Positions 1 through 11,658 of a DNA stretch of 64,000 nucleotides are shown here, piece by piece. The notes under the pieces are model-generated. The model had not been told where the DNA came from and searched no databases. It worked only from the letters and a program-made list of their open reading frames with translations. Numbering within the stretch: position 1 is the first letter of the stretch; each line of letters starts with the position of its first letter. Where the stretch lies: assembly GCA_001414485.1 (NCBI GenBank), contig LLEY01000074.1, forward strand, positions 62,001 through 126,000. The letters are read 5' to 3'. A program made the translations under genes and the position numbers. The stretch comes from Calycina herbarum. Taxonomy: Eukaryota > Ascomycota > Leotiomycetes > Helotiales > Pezizellaceae.

Positions 1-233
1 TGGGACAATCAACTCCAGGTTAATACATTAGATTAAAGCCTGCTTACTGACACTTTTTCTTGTCCACCAGGAGGATAGCGTAGAAGTGCGGGAAGGTACC
101 GTGAAACATAGTCACGAAATCCTACAATATCTGGTATTGCAATAAATATCGAAGAGAAACAAGTTTTTCCTTTTTACCCCTCCAATTAGTAGAAGATATA
201 CTTTGATTTGCCTTGATCTGTACAGAATAATTC
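1..233. other. 3' flank of MAK21
   Basis: No gene seen. This is the presumed 3' UTR and terminator side of the minus-strand gene that ends at 234. A short stretch near 5-30 shares a CAACTCCAGGTTAATA-like motif with repeat-rich sequence around 7055-7080, but it is too short to classify. Confidence 0.4.
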
Positions 234-3200
234 CTACAAATCCTCATCCTCATCATTGTCCAACATCTCCGCATAATCCTCCATCGAAGCAAACATGGGC
301 AGCTTCTTGAGTCTCTGCTTCCGCTTCCTACTCGTCTCCTTCTCATCCCCTCCTTCTTCACCAGGCTGAGCAGTTTGGACCTCTCTCGCAAACAGAGCCT
401 CTTCATCCTCGTCATTGTCCTCGTCATCGTCCTCGTCAACTGGCATCTCAATGTCACTGCCTGATGCAAAGACATCTTCGCCTGCATCCGATCCTTCTAT
501 GTCCGATTCATCGTCTTCCATGTTGATCTCCACCCCACCATCCGAATCAGACTCCTCTTCAGCATCCGAGTCATCCAGATCCAACATCTCCATATCAGAC
601 TCCTCACTATCTCCCTCCACTTCAGGTCTAGACTCCACAAGCGCCTGCCAGATCTCATCCTCCTCATTATCCTCTTCCTCGTCTTCTCCTTTCGCGGGGA
701 CCTTCTTCTTGGTCGAAGCCTGCTTACTCTTACCAATTTGGTTAAAGTATTTGTGGAAGAATACTTCATCCACAGCAACATCCTCGGCCTTTTTGCGCCA
801 GAAGGCTTCGGTATTGACTGGTTGGAGAGAACTGTGGTTCGATCGGTTGGAGAGAAGGACGGCTTTGTTGTCGCCTCCAGAGAGAGGTTGCATGATAGAA
901 CTTCCACGTGGGCCGGCAGCTGCTGATTTTGCATTTCGGTAAACGAATCGATCGAGGAAGGATGAGAGAGTGTGAGAGGTAAGATCTGGTTTTGGCGGCA
1001 TCTTTTGGTTGTTTGCAAGACGGTCTGCGAATAGCGCAACGGATGGATGGAAATGCACAAGGAAGGGGATCTATTATGTTAGTAAATTGACAATTATTTG
1101 GTGATTATAACTTACTAATTCCCAAAGACAACTTTTATCAGCATTGGTATGTTCTGGATCTCGTTTTCTCCCGTCATATACCTCCTTTGATTTTGATTTC
1201 GGGAGCTGTATTTGTTCGTCGGTCTCGCCATCTTCAGGGACATCCCTGAAGACTTCGTCTTCATCCTCGTCACCATACTCTGGATCGCTGAGTAGTGTTT
1301 TCAACCCTGGAAATGTGGCTTCCAACTCCCGCAAAAGATATATGACCCCACAAATAAAAGGAGGCTGGTGTAAAGTGACTATCTGCAAGAGACGCTTCGC
1401 AAAAGCTTTCACGCGCTTGATGTTGAGATCTGCCCTCAAAGCTCGGAAGAGGAGATTGAGATACAGAGCATGCTTCGATGAGCTGATAAGTCGCGGGTCC
1501 AAGAGTGACTCGTAAAGCGTTCTGTAAAATCTATCAACCGCGAGGTGCTTGGATGTGGCAAGTTGTTCAATCAGCATCAATGCCTGGATACTAGTATTGA
1601 AGTTCGAGGAGTGTGTGATTCGGAACAAAGTGTCCATGTGCTTCTCGAGACTATTTCAAGGTTAGATATTATTCATAATTTGTGATCCAAAACACATACC
1701 TAAGATCATCGGATTTGGAAAAGGGGAAGGCTCGGTTAACACCACTCAAAACTGCAGAAATCATCTTTTCGGTTGTTTCTTGACTAGACAACTTTGCCTC
1801 TTCCTCTTTCGTTGCCTTTGCCTTGGCCTTCTTGCCCATAGGTGCTCCACCACCTTGAACTTGTCCTTTGCGGTTCGTAGCTGGCCCTGTTGGCTCAGGC
1901 TTGGGCTCTTTCCTCTTCAGCAAGGAGACAAAAAGATCAAAGTAAATATCTAGAAGCTTTTTGGCGACTTCCTCCTCGTTGGCTCTCAAGATGGTCTGGT
2001 TCAATGTATTTATCGCATAATATCTTGCATGTGAGCTTTGTCCCGGTTTTAGTAGAAGTTCTGTTTCTATGGACCGGATAATGATAGGCTTCATCATAGG
2101 GTGGGAAGTTTGTAGCTGGAGCAGTAGATATGATGTTCGTGACGCAATCTTCTTATCTGGATCTCCGAGTTTGTTCACCAGAAGACGAAGTAAATTTGCT
2201 TCTTGTTCGGGCTTCTCTTTCAACAACTCGTAAACGTAAGTCACCGCTCTTGATCGAGCATAAAGTACCTCGTCGTTACACCAGCCCTCGAGAACCTTGA
2301 GCATATCGAAATAAGACTCCTTCAACCAATCCTCATAGGCCCACGAAATTAAATGTGCCTTTGTAATGTCTCCTGGAAGTCGATGTCCCAAGTTCCAGGT
2401 TGTGATCGTGTCTTGTTGCAACGTCCCAAGGAGACCTGGCTGAGCTGAGAACAACCGAAGCCGTCGATCCGCTGGCAAAACAACGCCATTGCCTAACAAA
2501 TCTTTGAGGGCACCCAAAGCACTTACAGCTTGTGCACGACTCCGCTTCTTGGCCAAAACAAGAAGATTTTCAAAGGATTTGGTGGTGTGAATAGGAGATT
2601 CTTGAACAACCAAAGTCAAGGCAGAAACCTTATCTGATAGAGTACCCGAGGACATGATTGTTGACAAAAAGCGATGTGACGAAGAAGCTGAGAGATGTTT
2701 CGAGGCATACAAGTTACCGTCTTCTTCCAGGAGAGTTGTAGCATAAGCTTTGAGGTTTGAGATGGCATTCTGGAATTTCGAGATGTTGGAAACTTTCTCT
2801 GATGGGAGAGCAGGAAGAGGGGCTGCATGCCAATCCGGGCGTGCTTCAAAAACCTAGAGCTGGGATCAGTCAGTCTATTCGACGATGGACACCATGGTAC
2901 TCACCAAGCGATTTGGGTCATTGGAGGAAGGCGGTAGGCCTTTAGAAGCCGTAACAATTTTCTGGTTTAAAGTAACAGGTCGTGCATCTGGAACATCGGA
3001 ATCGGAGTCTGAGGCTTCTTCCCAATCTTCCTCCTCTTCTTCCTCCCCATTTTCCTGCTCTTCGTCCACCTCCGACTCTGGGCCATCTGCAGTAAATTGG
3101 CTTTCGATACCGAGACCCGCGACAAATTTCGCCAACTCTTTTTGCAAAGCTTTGTCTGCTGGTCCACTTTCAATGGCCTCGTCCTCTTCGTCCGAGGCAG

Positions 3201-3642
3201 CGTCTACCACCAGGTCGAGATCTTCCTCGGTTCCCCCCAAAGCCAATATTTCCTGGAGCAGAGTCTCTCTATCGCCCTGGGGCTTTCCATCCTTCACTTT
3301 CTCTGATCCCTTTTCTTTCCGGGCTTTTGGTTTGCTGTCGGATTTCGCATTTCCCTGCGAATCTCGCTTTGTGCCTCTCTTGCTCTCTGGTCCTTTTCCT
3401 TTCGACGCTGCCTCGGGCACTGCGCTGGCTGATCCATTGGCGAGCTTGGACTTTTTCGATTTCGACTGTGAGGCTTCTGCTGCAGCTGCTTTCGATTTCC
3501 CCGCGGACGCTCCTCCAAATCCTTGCTCTATCTTCGCAGTCAGAGCCAAAAGAGCCTTGTCGTCGAAGGAGGGAACGGCATCGCTGTTTGCTCCCGTGGC
3601 GGAATTGGCGCCCTTTGCGACTTTATTATTTCGTCGCGCCAT
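234..3642 (-). CDS. MAK21: MAK21/NOC1 ribosome biogenesis factor
   Basis: Nucleolar factor of the NOC1/MAK21 (CCAAT-binding factor, CBF) family, required for early 60S pre-ribosome assembly with NOC2. Exons by splice signals, all frame-checked: 3642-2905, 2853-1700, 1650-1116, 1070-234, giving about 1087 aa. The start is the ATG at 3642 (MARRNNKVAKG), followed by a basic Lys/Ser-rich N-terminus and acidic stretches. HEAT-like helices follow (SALGALKDLLGNG, YVYELLKEKPEQEANLL), then the CBF region (DTLFRITHSSNFNTSIQAL, ALYLNLLFRALRADL, PFICGVIYLL, FLVHFHPSVALFADRL). The C-terminus is very acidic, ending DNDEDEDL. The order and length match the family. The acidic tracts produce long Ser-rich open frames on the opposite strand that are not genes. 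It is divergent from the ProRS gene with about 300 bp between them. Confidence 0.93.
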
Positions 3643-3940
3643 TGTACGGGTATTGTGGTGTTGGTACGTTATGAGAGTTCCAATTGACCCCAGCGCAAAA
3701 GAGAGGAAGAGGATTAAATTTTCTTGATCGGCGATAAGATAACGTCCTGCACTAGACCGAAAGGGGAAATATTTCAATTTCTCCGGCAATCAACCGCAAT
3801 AATATATTTGTACTCTTTTTGACAGAACCACAACCCATACCATACAATTAATGTCCTCGGTTTGGCCTCCAGAAAATAGGCCAAAGTCGAGAGTCTGGCT
3901 CTCGGTTCTTGTTCCCTTGGCCTTGGGTGTGTTTTAAGAG
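3643..3940. promoter_or_regulatory. shared divergent promoter MAK21 / mito ProRS
   Basis: About 300 bp separates the divergent start codons at 3642 (minus) and 3941 (plus), so both promoters must lie here or overlap the first exons. No specific factor site was identified. Both genes serve translation (cytosolic ribosome assembly and mitochondrial tRNA charging), so co-expression is plausible but inferred only. Confidence 0.4.
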
Positions 3941-6065
3941 ATGAGGATCTCTACTCGTGCCCCGTCCCCCTTTTGGGTCTTTTTGAAGGCAGGACCACGA
4001 CCACGGCAACGACCAGTAGCAGGATTTAGCTATACCGATGGCTGCAGAGGAATCGCCACCAAGTCCAGGTCTGATGACAGGGCCAGGCTATCGAAGATTT
4101 ACATACCAATGGGGCAAAAAGAAAAGAAAGGTCATGAAAATAATGCAGATATGAACCTCGTTCGAGCGGGTTTTATGTTTCAAGTCAGTCGCAGTACTAC
4201 TCTGCTGCTCCCCTGCTATAATTTCATCTACTGATGATGATTATTTAGTCTCGCCCGGGAATGTTTCATATGCTTCCCTTTGGGCTCAGAGTGCAAAAGA
4301 AGCTGGAAGCTCTAATAGACAAGTACATGTCAGAGCTGGGTGAGACATTTCCCTTATTAATTATAGACCATCGGCTAATCAACGTGTCAATAGGGGCGTC
4401 CAAGGTGGAACTTTCATCCATATCTTCTGAAGCCGCGTGGAAAAGGAGCGGCCGTTTAGACTCCAATAATTCAGAGGTAGCGTAGTGAAAAGAACGTCGA
4501 GCATGCATCACATCTTATCTAACATAATGTTAGCTTTTCCGCTTTTCCGACAGGAATAATCGCCCATTGCTACTGTCCCCAACGCATGAAGAAGAAATCA
4601 CTCACATGGTGTCTACCGCCAAGGATACTCTCGTCCCCGATCGACTCCCAATCCGTTTGTACCAGATTAGTATGATGAGGATCCGAGGATTAAACTAGAC
4701 ACAAATGCTAAAACTCAAACAGCTCGCAAATATCGAGATGAGAAAAGACCCAGGCAGGGTCTCTTACGCGCACGCGAGTTCTTGATGAAAGATCTATACA
4801 CATTCGATGAGAGCAAATCTCTCGCCCTTTCAACCTACGCTGAAGTGCGGGAAGTCTACGCTCGCTTATTTGATGAGCTTAAAGTTCCATATCTGGTTGC
4901 TGAGGCTGACTCTGGAGCCATTGGTGGCAGTTTGAGTCACGAATATCATCTCCCATCACGGGCCGGCGAAGATCATGTCATCACCTGTGACGGTTGTGGT
5001 TATACCGCGAACGAAGAAGTGGCGACGAAAGCGGCGCCCTCTGGCAGCGCGAGCACGGATGGTCTTGAGGGTGCTGTCGATTGCTGGCAAGGGATATCAA
5101 AAGACAAATCTACTTTGGTATTTGTCTGGTATGGCTCTAAACCAGGTACCGAGACTAAAGTCAACACTCATGCTATACAAGCCGTTTTCCCAGATCTTGA
5201 CAGCTCTGTTGAGAACCCAATAACACATTTTAAAGCCCAGGATTCGTCAACGGCTCCAAAACTTCTGAACATTGTTGATGGAACATTTCCCAGGCACCTC
5301 GTTGAAAAGCTAGAGTCAAAGTTTCAAAATTATGACTGGGGAAATAACGATAACGAATCTCGAGAGCCGCAGTTCCTAGGGACTATTTCAAATGACGAAA
5401 TTTCACATGAACCGCTGGATTTGCTACGTATCCAGAACGGTGACGCTTGCTCGAAATGTACCGATGGAAAGCTGAGCGTCCAAAAGGCCATCGAGGTTGG
5501 CCACACGTTCCATCTCGGGACCCGATACAGCAAGCCTTTGACAGCAATCACCGCTGTTACGGCGGCCAAGGCTCAGGCCCATGAGGAAGATTTTGATGTT
5601 GACAACCCTGCACTCACTCCAAATCATGTAGGAGCATTTATGCAAATGGGCTGTCATGGAATTGGCGTTTCAAGAATCATCGGCGCAGTATCCGGTATCC
5701 TCGCCGATGACAGAGGACTCAACTGGCCACGAGCAATAGCACCTTTTGAGGTGATGGTGGTTCCTGTATCTGACAAACCCGAAGATGGCATGATGGAAGA
5801 TGCGGCGAAAGTGTATGATATCCTTTCTTCTGTGTCTCAAGTCGGGCAAACACCAGTTGATGTTGTGTTGGACGATCGGAGTTCAAAATCTTTCCCTTGG
5901 AAAATGAATGATGCGGATATGGTTGGGTATCCTATCATTGTTATTCTGGGAAGGGGGTGGAAGGAAAGCGTTGTCGAGGTGCAGTGCCGCAGGTTGAAGT
6001 TTAAAGGAGATGTGCCTGTTGGGGAATTGTTGGGGTGTGTCAGGTCTTTACTTGATCAGTTGTAG
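3941..6065 (+). CDS. prolyl-tRNA synthetase, mitochondrial (AIM10-like)
   Basis: Class II aminoacyl-tRNA synthetase charging tRNA-Pro, of the bacterial/mitochondrial ProS type (yeast AIM10 group). Exons: 3941-4183, 4249-4339, 4394-4476, 4534-4669, 4723-6065; all junctions keep frame, giving about 631 aa. Visible motifs: the class II motif 1 region (PGMFHMLPFGLRVQKKLEAL), LLLSPTHEEEITHMV, the motif 2 loop (LYQITRKYRDEKRPRQGLLR) and REFLMKDLYTFDES. A bacterial-type insertion domain follows (DHVITCDGCGYTANEEVA), then MGCHGIGVSRIIGA as motif 3 and a C-terminal anticodon-binding domain (PFEVMVVPVSDKPED). The N-terminus is Arg/Ser-rich without acidic residues early on, consistent with a mitochondrial presequence. 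Exon 3 is only 83 nt. Confidence 0.93.
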
Positions 6066-7268
6066 TGGTCTGGAGCCAACTCTGGCTTGTATTTATCTTG
6101 TGAAAATATGTACGATATGTGGAGGGGGAAATGAAAAGGAAGATTCTTGAGGTGAAATAATGAAATTGAGGGATAAAAGGAGTGTTTCCCCGTGGCTCGT
6201 GAGATTCCGCTCAAGGCAGTGCTCAGCGGAAGAATCGAGAAACTGGATTCTCGATCCTCTGGTTTTGTTTCTCATCATTCAAAAGCTGTACCCAGCCTCT
6301 GTACCAACATGGATTTTCGAACTTTAGCTATAATTCTGCATTTGATTTCCTCTCACGATGAAACCTCACGACTAGACTCTGTATCGAAAAGCTACCGGAA
6401 TTTGAAAAACAATATTCTCGCCAAAAAGAGATTCTCACTCTTGAAACATTTATGGAGGGAGCAATCTTTATCATCGGGCTAAACCAACATACCAAAATCA
6501 CCCACCGAGTGATTCGGTTTAGAGTCATTGATAATCTTCAACTTCCGGAGTTTGTTTTGGAAATGATATCACGTAGAAGTTGAGGGGGAAAGGGGGTATC
6601 ACAGGGCTGTCGAAAATGAGAGCAGAGGGATCTTTTTAGGTGATAGTCTACCTATGTTCGTCTGGCATCCTGGAAATACTTCAGATACTCAAGGTACACA
6701 TTCATTACATGTAAGTTACGATAAAGGTATACAGGGTCATTGAGAATAATTGTATCACTTATCTACAGAGGCTTGCAGCACTAATACTAAGACTCCTTTC
6801 TTTAGCTCACCTAAATTAACCCTTCTTCGATCTTGCGGTATGGAATTCAGTTAAAGAGGCTGCTTTTGGAGATCATTACCCGAAGAGCTACATGTTAAAG
6901 TATTTAGGCTGAATTCAAAAGGTATTACGTTGCTTTTTTCTTGTGCAACGAGACTCCAGGTTCGTCTCGTTGTTCCAACTTTCTAGGGTAATTTACGATA
7001 TTATCTCAAGCATTTAGAATAATTGAAAATAATAACCTAGATTTGTAGAACAAGCAACTCCAGATCATCTAGGTTAATATTTTGGTATGCCATCAGATTG
7101 GAGGTACCTATTTGCTGCCGCTTTTGATGTATGCACAGCGCCACTTTTCGGTGTGCATGAGGCTGTGGTGCTGATTTTACCATACCGAGACCTCCTAAAA
7201 CAAGCATCTCTAGGAAATGAAATATTATCTGTATCATCGTGTTTTTTCTGAGAAGTTTACAATTCAGC
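6066..7268. other. intergenic region, no gene, foldback element inside
   Basis: No convincing coding sequence. A 96-codon open frame at 6192-6482 has no recognisable domain. The sequence is AT-rich toward 6700-7060 and contains the 84-bp foldback element at 6970-7053. The 3' part should hold the promoter of the CorA-like gene. Confidence 0.5.
6970..7053. repeat. 84-bp foldback (micro-MITE-like) element, copy 1
   Basis: The left end reads TTGTTCCAACTTTCTAGG. The reverse complement of the right end reads TTGTTCTACAAATCTAGG, and the inverted similarity runs about 40 bp so the unit is almost all terminal inverted repeat. The same ends and the same 84-bp length recur at 9541-9624. No coding capacity. 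Target-site duplication could not be fixed by eye. Confidence 0.6.
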
Positions 7269-9237
7269 ATGTTGGAGAGATATGCCAGTCTTCTTTCTGG
7301 GCTGAGAGCAGAAACAAACTGCCGCTTTTTGGACATACTTCAATATCCCGATGACCAAGATGGAGCCTCGAGCTTGGTGAAAACTGAGGGGCTCCTTGAC
7401 GCTTCCGGTCTACATGAGTGGTTAAACAAGGTATGTTTATTGTCTTTCGATACCAAGGTGTTGCTTCTTGACGTTTGCTTGTTTTAGGACTTGACAAGAC
7501 ATATACAGCCTCACCTAGAAAGAAAGCAAGTAGCTGAGGGAGAGGCTGAGAACAAAGTAAGCAACGCAAGGGAGAATTCTTTGGGGGGGGTTGAGGTTAT
7601 TGTATGTTACATGTATGATTTTTAACTTCGAAGTCCGTTAAAGACTGATCTATTACCTATTTAGAATAGCCAATTGTGGTTCGAAACAACCGTCAATACA
7701 TGGCCTCATCCCATTGTCGGAGACGTCGTTTGAGGAAGTTATGACCAGTTTTGGTGTGACCAAAGAATGGAAAACAACTTTCATACATCGATGGGGTAAT
7801 CATTTACCAAAGTTAGCGGCAAGCCCATCGAGCAGTTTGCCTCTCCAAAGTATAACACCTGATACCCCTCTTAACGCAATTTTCTAATGTCGTCAGATTA
7901 CGTATACTTTCTTGGATTTCCCATCAATCCCTTACGAGTACTTCTCAGTCATGATCAGATTTCAAAAGTCACGAATGGTCTGATTGTGACGACCTGTCCT
8001 GAAAATTGTATTATTAAAGGGCAGGGCACATGCCAAAGAATCGGTTGCTCTTCGAACATTGCCGACTTGATAGAGCAACAGAAAGAGCTTTGCAAGCAGC
8101 CTTTCTTGGCCGTCCTCTCCTGTGTAAGCTTACAAATGGAAGACCAACATACGAACCTACGTTTTTATGGAAACACACTGGACCAAGTGAGATGGAAATT
8201 AGGACAACATAACTTTTCCAATATCAAGCCTGCTGACCCTATGCAAGCTGAATTTGCAGAAGTAACGAGAGACCTGAGTCACATGACTACATCACTCGGA
8301 CATCTGATTATGAGGAGTCGTTCACTGAAGATCATCTTACGAGAAATTCATAGAATTGTAGCTTCGGACGCGAAGGCTTATAAGATTATTGAATGGACGG
8401 AGAACTTGCAGTTGGAGATTGAGATGAACGAGATTGAGATCGAGGACCTTTACAAACAAGCAGAAATAATGCTAACTGTGGTGAGTTGAAGATTTCTCGT
8501 CAGAGTGAAAGCAGGCTAATACGAGCCATCAGGTGTTCCAATTCATGTCTCAAAAAGATACAAAAATCAACATCCAGCTGGCAGCGACTTCAACAGCGTT
8601 AGCAAAAGCGAGCAAAGAAGACTCGGAAGTGATGAGGATGATTGCCATCGAGAGCAAGAAGGATAGCACTTCGATGAAAACCATCGCGATCCTCGGAATG
8701 GTATTCCTGCCGGGAACTTTCGTGGCTGTAAGTGAGCACTTTCAAATAACTTAATGCTACCCGCTGAACCAAATGTAGGCAATATTTGCAATGCCAGTGT
8801 TCAACTGGGAAGACACCAGTCAACCAACTATTCGACCAGGCTTCAAAATATTCTGGGCAGTTGCAATACCATTGACCCTCCTGGCTTTTCTCTTCTGGTT
8901 GCTGTTGATGAAGCTCCCCTGGAGGTCATGGCTACCAAAATCACTGGCGCAGATAGGGGAAAAGAAGACAGAGCTGGATGGTCTAGCGTCTTCGGTCCAT
9001 ACGGCCTCTGAAAACAGTTTGTCCCGGGCATCAAATGAACCAAGGCAAACACACGAACAGGGAAATCTGGGACCTTCTTCGGTTCATATGGACTCTAAAA
9101 ACAATCCGTCCCGGGCATCGAACGAGTCAAGGAATTCTCACGAACTCGAAGGCCTGGCATCCTCTTCGGGGCATACGAACCCTGAGAACAATCTGCCCCG
9201 GGTATCACTCAAGCTGAGACAGCCAGATGAATCGTAA
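7269..9237 (+). CDS. CorA-like Mg2+ transporter family membrane protein
   Basis: Member of the fungal CorA-like family (often annotated Mg2+ transporter protein, CorA-like). Transport function is not proven for this branch. Exons: 7269-7430, 7488-7612, 7665-7849, 7897-8480, 8533-8727, 8779-9237, all frame-checked, about 569 aa. The family signature is clear near the C-terminus: coiled-coil residues (TKINIQLAATSTALAKASKEDSE), then MKTIAILGMVFLPGTFVA, AIFAMPVFNW and a second membrane helix (FWAVAIPLTLLAFLFWLLL). The CorA GMN motif is replaced by MPVFNW, as usual in this fungal branch. After the second helix comes a hydrophilic tail made of three 29-residue repeats (exact 87-bp period from 8991). 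The start could instead be the in-frame ATG at 7239. Exon 3 is supported by PLSETSFEEVMTSFGV, a conserved element of the family. Confidence 0.82.
8972..9237 (+). repeat. three 87-bp tandem repeats in CDS tail
   Basis: The TTCGGTCCAT-like anchor occurs at 8991, 9078 and 9165, exactly 87 bp apart, encoding three diverged 29-residue units with a conserved core (S-x-H-x3-x-N-x2-x-R-x-S). The repeat lies wholly after the last membrane helix. Since the period is a multiple of three, copy-number change would not break the frame. Confidence 0.85.
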
Positions 9238-9540
9238 TCCCGGAAGAATGCTTAGTATCAAAAGGTTTTATCTGGTGGCGAACTCACAGTCATGAGTTCG
9301 ATTAAATTATGACAAAGAAGAGTTGGAAAATGTTTTGGGCCGCAGAAGGATTTCATATAAAAATGGCGTCTTGTGAATTATTTCTTACTCCCGCAATCAC
9401 TGGCTAGTATCTAGGAATCCAACCATAGCATTTGAGGAATTAGCAAGTTACTGGCGCAGTGCTCCCGTTGGACAATAAAAGCGAGCTTAAATATCTCCTT
9501 CAAATCTGCTACCTCTGATAGTCAAGAGAATTCAAGTTGA

Positions 9541-9624
9541 TTGTTCTAAAACAGCTAGGTTAATATTCTAAATTATTCCAAGTTTTTAAGAGAAATATTT
9601 AAATTAATCTAGAAGTTTGGACAA
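9541..9624. repeat. 84-bp foldback element, copy 2
   Basis: Left end TTGTTCTAAAACAGCTAGG; the right end, reverse-complemented, starts TTGTCCAAACTTCTAGATT. Length and ends match the element at 6970-7053. The interior is AT-rich with no reading frame. Confidence 0.6.
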
Positions 9625-9761
9625 CATGAATTTACTGCCGCATTCGAGCAGTGCAAGGAGAGTACGTTGCGATGAAATAAAAGTAACAACAGGTTTTCCA
9701 CTCTCGCGATGGAGAGTAAATAGTTGTTAACTTGTTCTAACTCAGAACGGAACATTGGAAC

Positions 9762-9849
9762 TTGATTCTCCCAAAACATCTGGAATAATCCCAAATTGTT
9801 TTAAATCTTTAGGATAATTTACCTGAATTATCCTAAAACTTTAGAACAA
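9762..9849. repeat. foldback element, copy 3 (diverged)
   Basis: The reverse complement of the right end reads TTGTTCTAAAGTTTTAGGAT, matching the left end of copy 2. The left end (TTGATTCTCCCAAAACATCT) is more diverged. About 88 bp. Copies 2 and 3 lie 140 bp apart in the same intergenic region. Confidence 0.45.
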
Positions 9850-10370
9850 CGAGAGCTGTAGGCAGGTACGAACCTGCGAGCCACCCCATCAGCTCGACCA
9901 GTGGCAAAAAGGCCGCAACAAAAACATATTTCCCTCAGCAGACTACTCAGAATGGCAATTACAAGCGAACAATCAATCATGACAACGAGAAACGTAAACC
10001 AAAGGTCATCCTTGTAGGGTTCTCCGAAAAAGGCATGTTCATGCGGAGCGATGTGCAACAAACAAATTTCCCCGGGACAAAGCATGAACCAATTCGGCTA
10101 ATGCGAATCATTGTAATCTTAGATGGGGGATTTTAAATCCTGAGCCTTGCTTGGATTTGAAGAAACAGTAGGAATTGACTTCGGATGCCTATACAAATTT
10201 CGGGATGCAAGTATCCTATTCACGTAAAAAGCATACTCCATGGGTATATTCCATCGCTATTCAATCGCATTTCAGGCCTTGAGTCTCTGCCCAGCCATAT
10301 CATCTTGGGCGTCCTTGAGTAGAAAACTACATAATGTCAGCTTGGTCCATGAATGTTTGGTTGATTGCAC

Positions 10371-11405
10371 CTACTTATACCAAATGATGGTCGGGCCAAC
10401 CGTTCCTAGATGCCACAGACTGTGCGCATCCAGACACCCCCAGAATGGCGGAAAATCGAGCAGCTCGAAGCTCATCGCCAGCATAATCCACGCGACCACC
10501 AGTCCAGGCCATGTAGCCCAAAGTCGACCAGATTTTCGATATTTCCCCACACTGAACCAACTCCACAACGAATTCTGCAGAACCCCGAGTACGACGTTGA
10601 TCGCAATATTATACGTGTAATCCCAGCTATACCATTTCAGGTATGTTACGTGTGCCGCATACATGCAAATGCACAGTCCCGTCCATGCTCGAAGTATTGA
10701 CTTTGCCCTCTTCCCCCCTTGATCCATTCGAAATATTCGGATGGGGGTGTAGTAGAAACCGTAGAGAACACTTGCGCCAGCTGCAAAGTAATCCAGTTGT
10801 TCGGTAAATGCAAAATCCCTGGTGTGAAATATCATACTAAACACCCAACTCGACATGCCGAAGTATGCGAATGCAACATAGTATTTTCGTAATGGATAGG
10901 AGGCAGGAATGTTGGAGGTGATTTTCGACAGGCCGTCTTGATGCGCGAGGAAGTTGAGGAGGGAGAAGAAGACGGAGAAGGGTTCTTGCATCCCTAAGAA
11001 ACGGTAGAAAGGCCATTTCCCGTGGAATTGAACTATCTCTTCGGATGCTTCGACGCGTTGATCGGTGATGATGTGCTGGCAGGTGTAATCGCATTCTGCT
11101 GGGCAGTCCCAGAGAAGGAGTCGATGGAATAGGGCTAGCAATTGTTAGAGCTGCATGCAACGATGAAAAGGGAGGAGAGGCGTACGAATTGTGGTAGCTG
11201 AGTCGCCATCGGCGCAATTCTCTTGTTTGCACACCTATCAGACCAGTCAGTACCAACCGTTCACAGAATATTGCAGTGGCCGTACATCAACGCATTTGCG
11301 AAATTCCGGCAACCTGTCACCAGTTGAAGCAATAGCTTGATTTGTATAGATTGACAAGAAAAGTAGCCATATTGGCAGAGAGAGGGGTTGTCTTAATATC
11401 ATCAT
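10371..11405 (-). CDS. PER1: PER1/PGAP3-like GPI-remodelling protein
   Basis: ER membrane protein of the Per1/PGAP3 family (CREST superfamily), needed to remove the sn-2 acyl chain from GPI anchors during lipid remodelling. Exons: 11405-11286, 11234-11186, 11134-10371, about 310 aa. The start MMILRQPLSLPIWLLFL gives a signal peptide. The Cys-rich lumenal part follows (EFRKCVDVCKQENCADGD, then LLLWDCPAECDYTCQH). Family motifs are GKWPFYRFLGMQEPFSVFFS, YYVAFAYFGMSSWVFSMIFHTRDF and LDYFAAGASVLYGFYYTPIR, and near the end the conserved FPPFWGCLDAHSLWHLGTVG with catalytic-type Asp/His residues. The middle exon is only 49 nt but carries conserved cysteines. An upstream in-frame ATG at 11507 is possible but would bury the signal peptide. 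Confidence 0.93.
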
Positions 11406-11558
11406 TGGTGTTGTTGACCAACAATGTTGTACCTCAAGGAGCGGGAAGCGTCGGCTTGTATCCTGAGCCCCACATAGCAAAGTAGTAGCGATAATTCTCC
11501 GATGCATGTTTCATATACTCAAATAAACCAAGTTTTTTCATTAACAACCACAATATCA
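11406..11558. promoter_or_regulatory. PER1 upstream region
   Basis: Short interval between the PER1 start codon and the tRNA-like gene; it must contain the PER1 promoter. No specific site recognised. Confidence 0.35.
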
Positions 11559-11658
11559 GGGGCTGTAACTCAGTGGTAGAGTGCCTCGTTTGCATACCTG
11601 CTTCTAAAGCAGTATATATAACTCGATGAAGTCCTGGTTTCGATCACCAGCTGCTCCA
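11559..11658 (+). tRNA. tRNA-Ala(TGC)-like gene with intron, possibly degenerate
   Basis: Acceptor GGGGCTG (11559) faces CTGCTCC (11651-11657) plus discriminator A. The D-arm is ACTC/GAGT around AGTGGTA. The anticodon loop is TTTGCAT with anticodon TGC at 11591-11593. A 28-nt intron (11595-11622) sits at the usual place after position 37, and the T-arm is CTGGT/ACCAG. A T-rich Pol III stop follows near 11667-11680. Three features are unusual: a 6:67 T-T mismatch, a 28:42 C-T mismatch, and a U53-A61 pair instead of the near-universal G-C. It may be a mutated tRNA or the head of a tRNA-derived SINE; inverted partial copies lie downstream. Confidence 0.6.

Larger units (their letters stand above)
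9238..10370. other. intergenic, AT-rich with foldback repeats
   Basis: No gene seen. It holds two foldback elements (9541-9624 and about 9762-9849) and short open frames without recognisable domains (for example 9828-10085 minus, 9609-9794 minus). It is flanked by the 3' ends of the CorA-like gene and PER1, which are convergent. Confidence 0.5.

Noticed and set aside
415..942. 175-codon Ser-rich plus-strand frame
   Set aside because: It is the mirror of the acidic Asp/Glu tract of MAK21 on the other strand; no domain, and composition is explained by the antisense of GAD/GAA codons.
2885..3727. 280-codon plus-strand frame
   Set aside because: Antisense of the charged MAK21 N-terminal exon; composition only.
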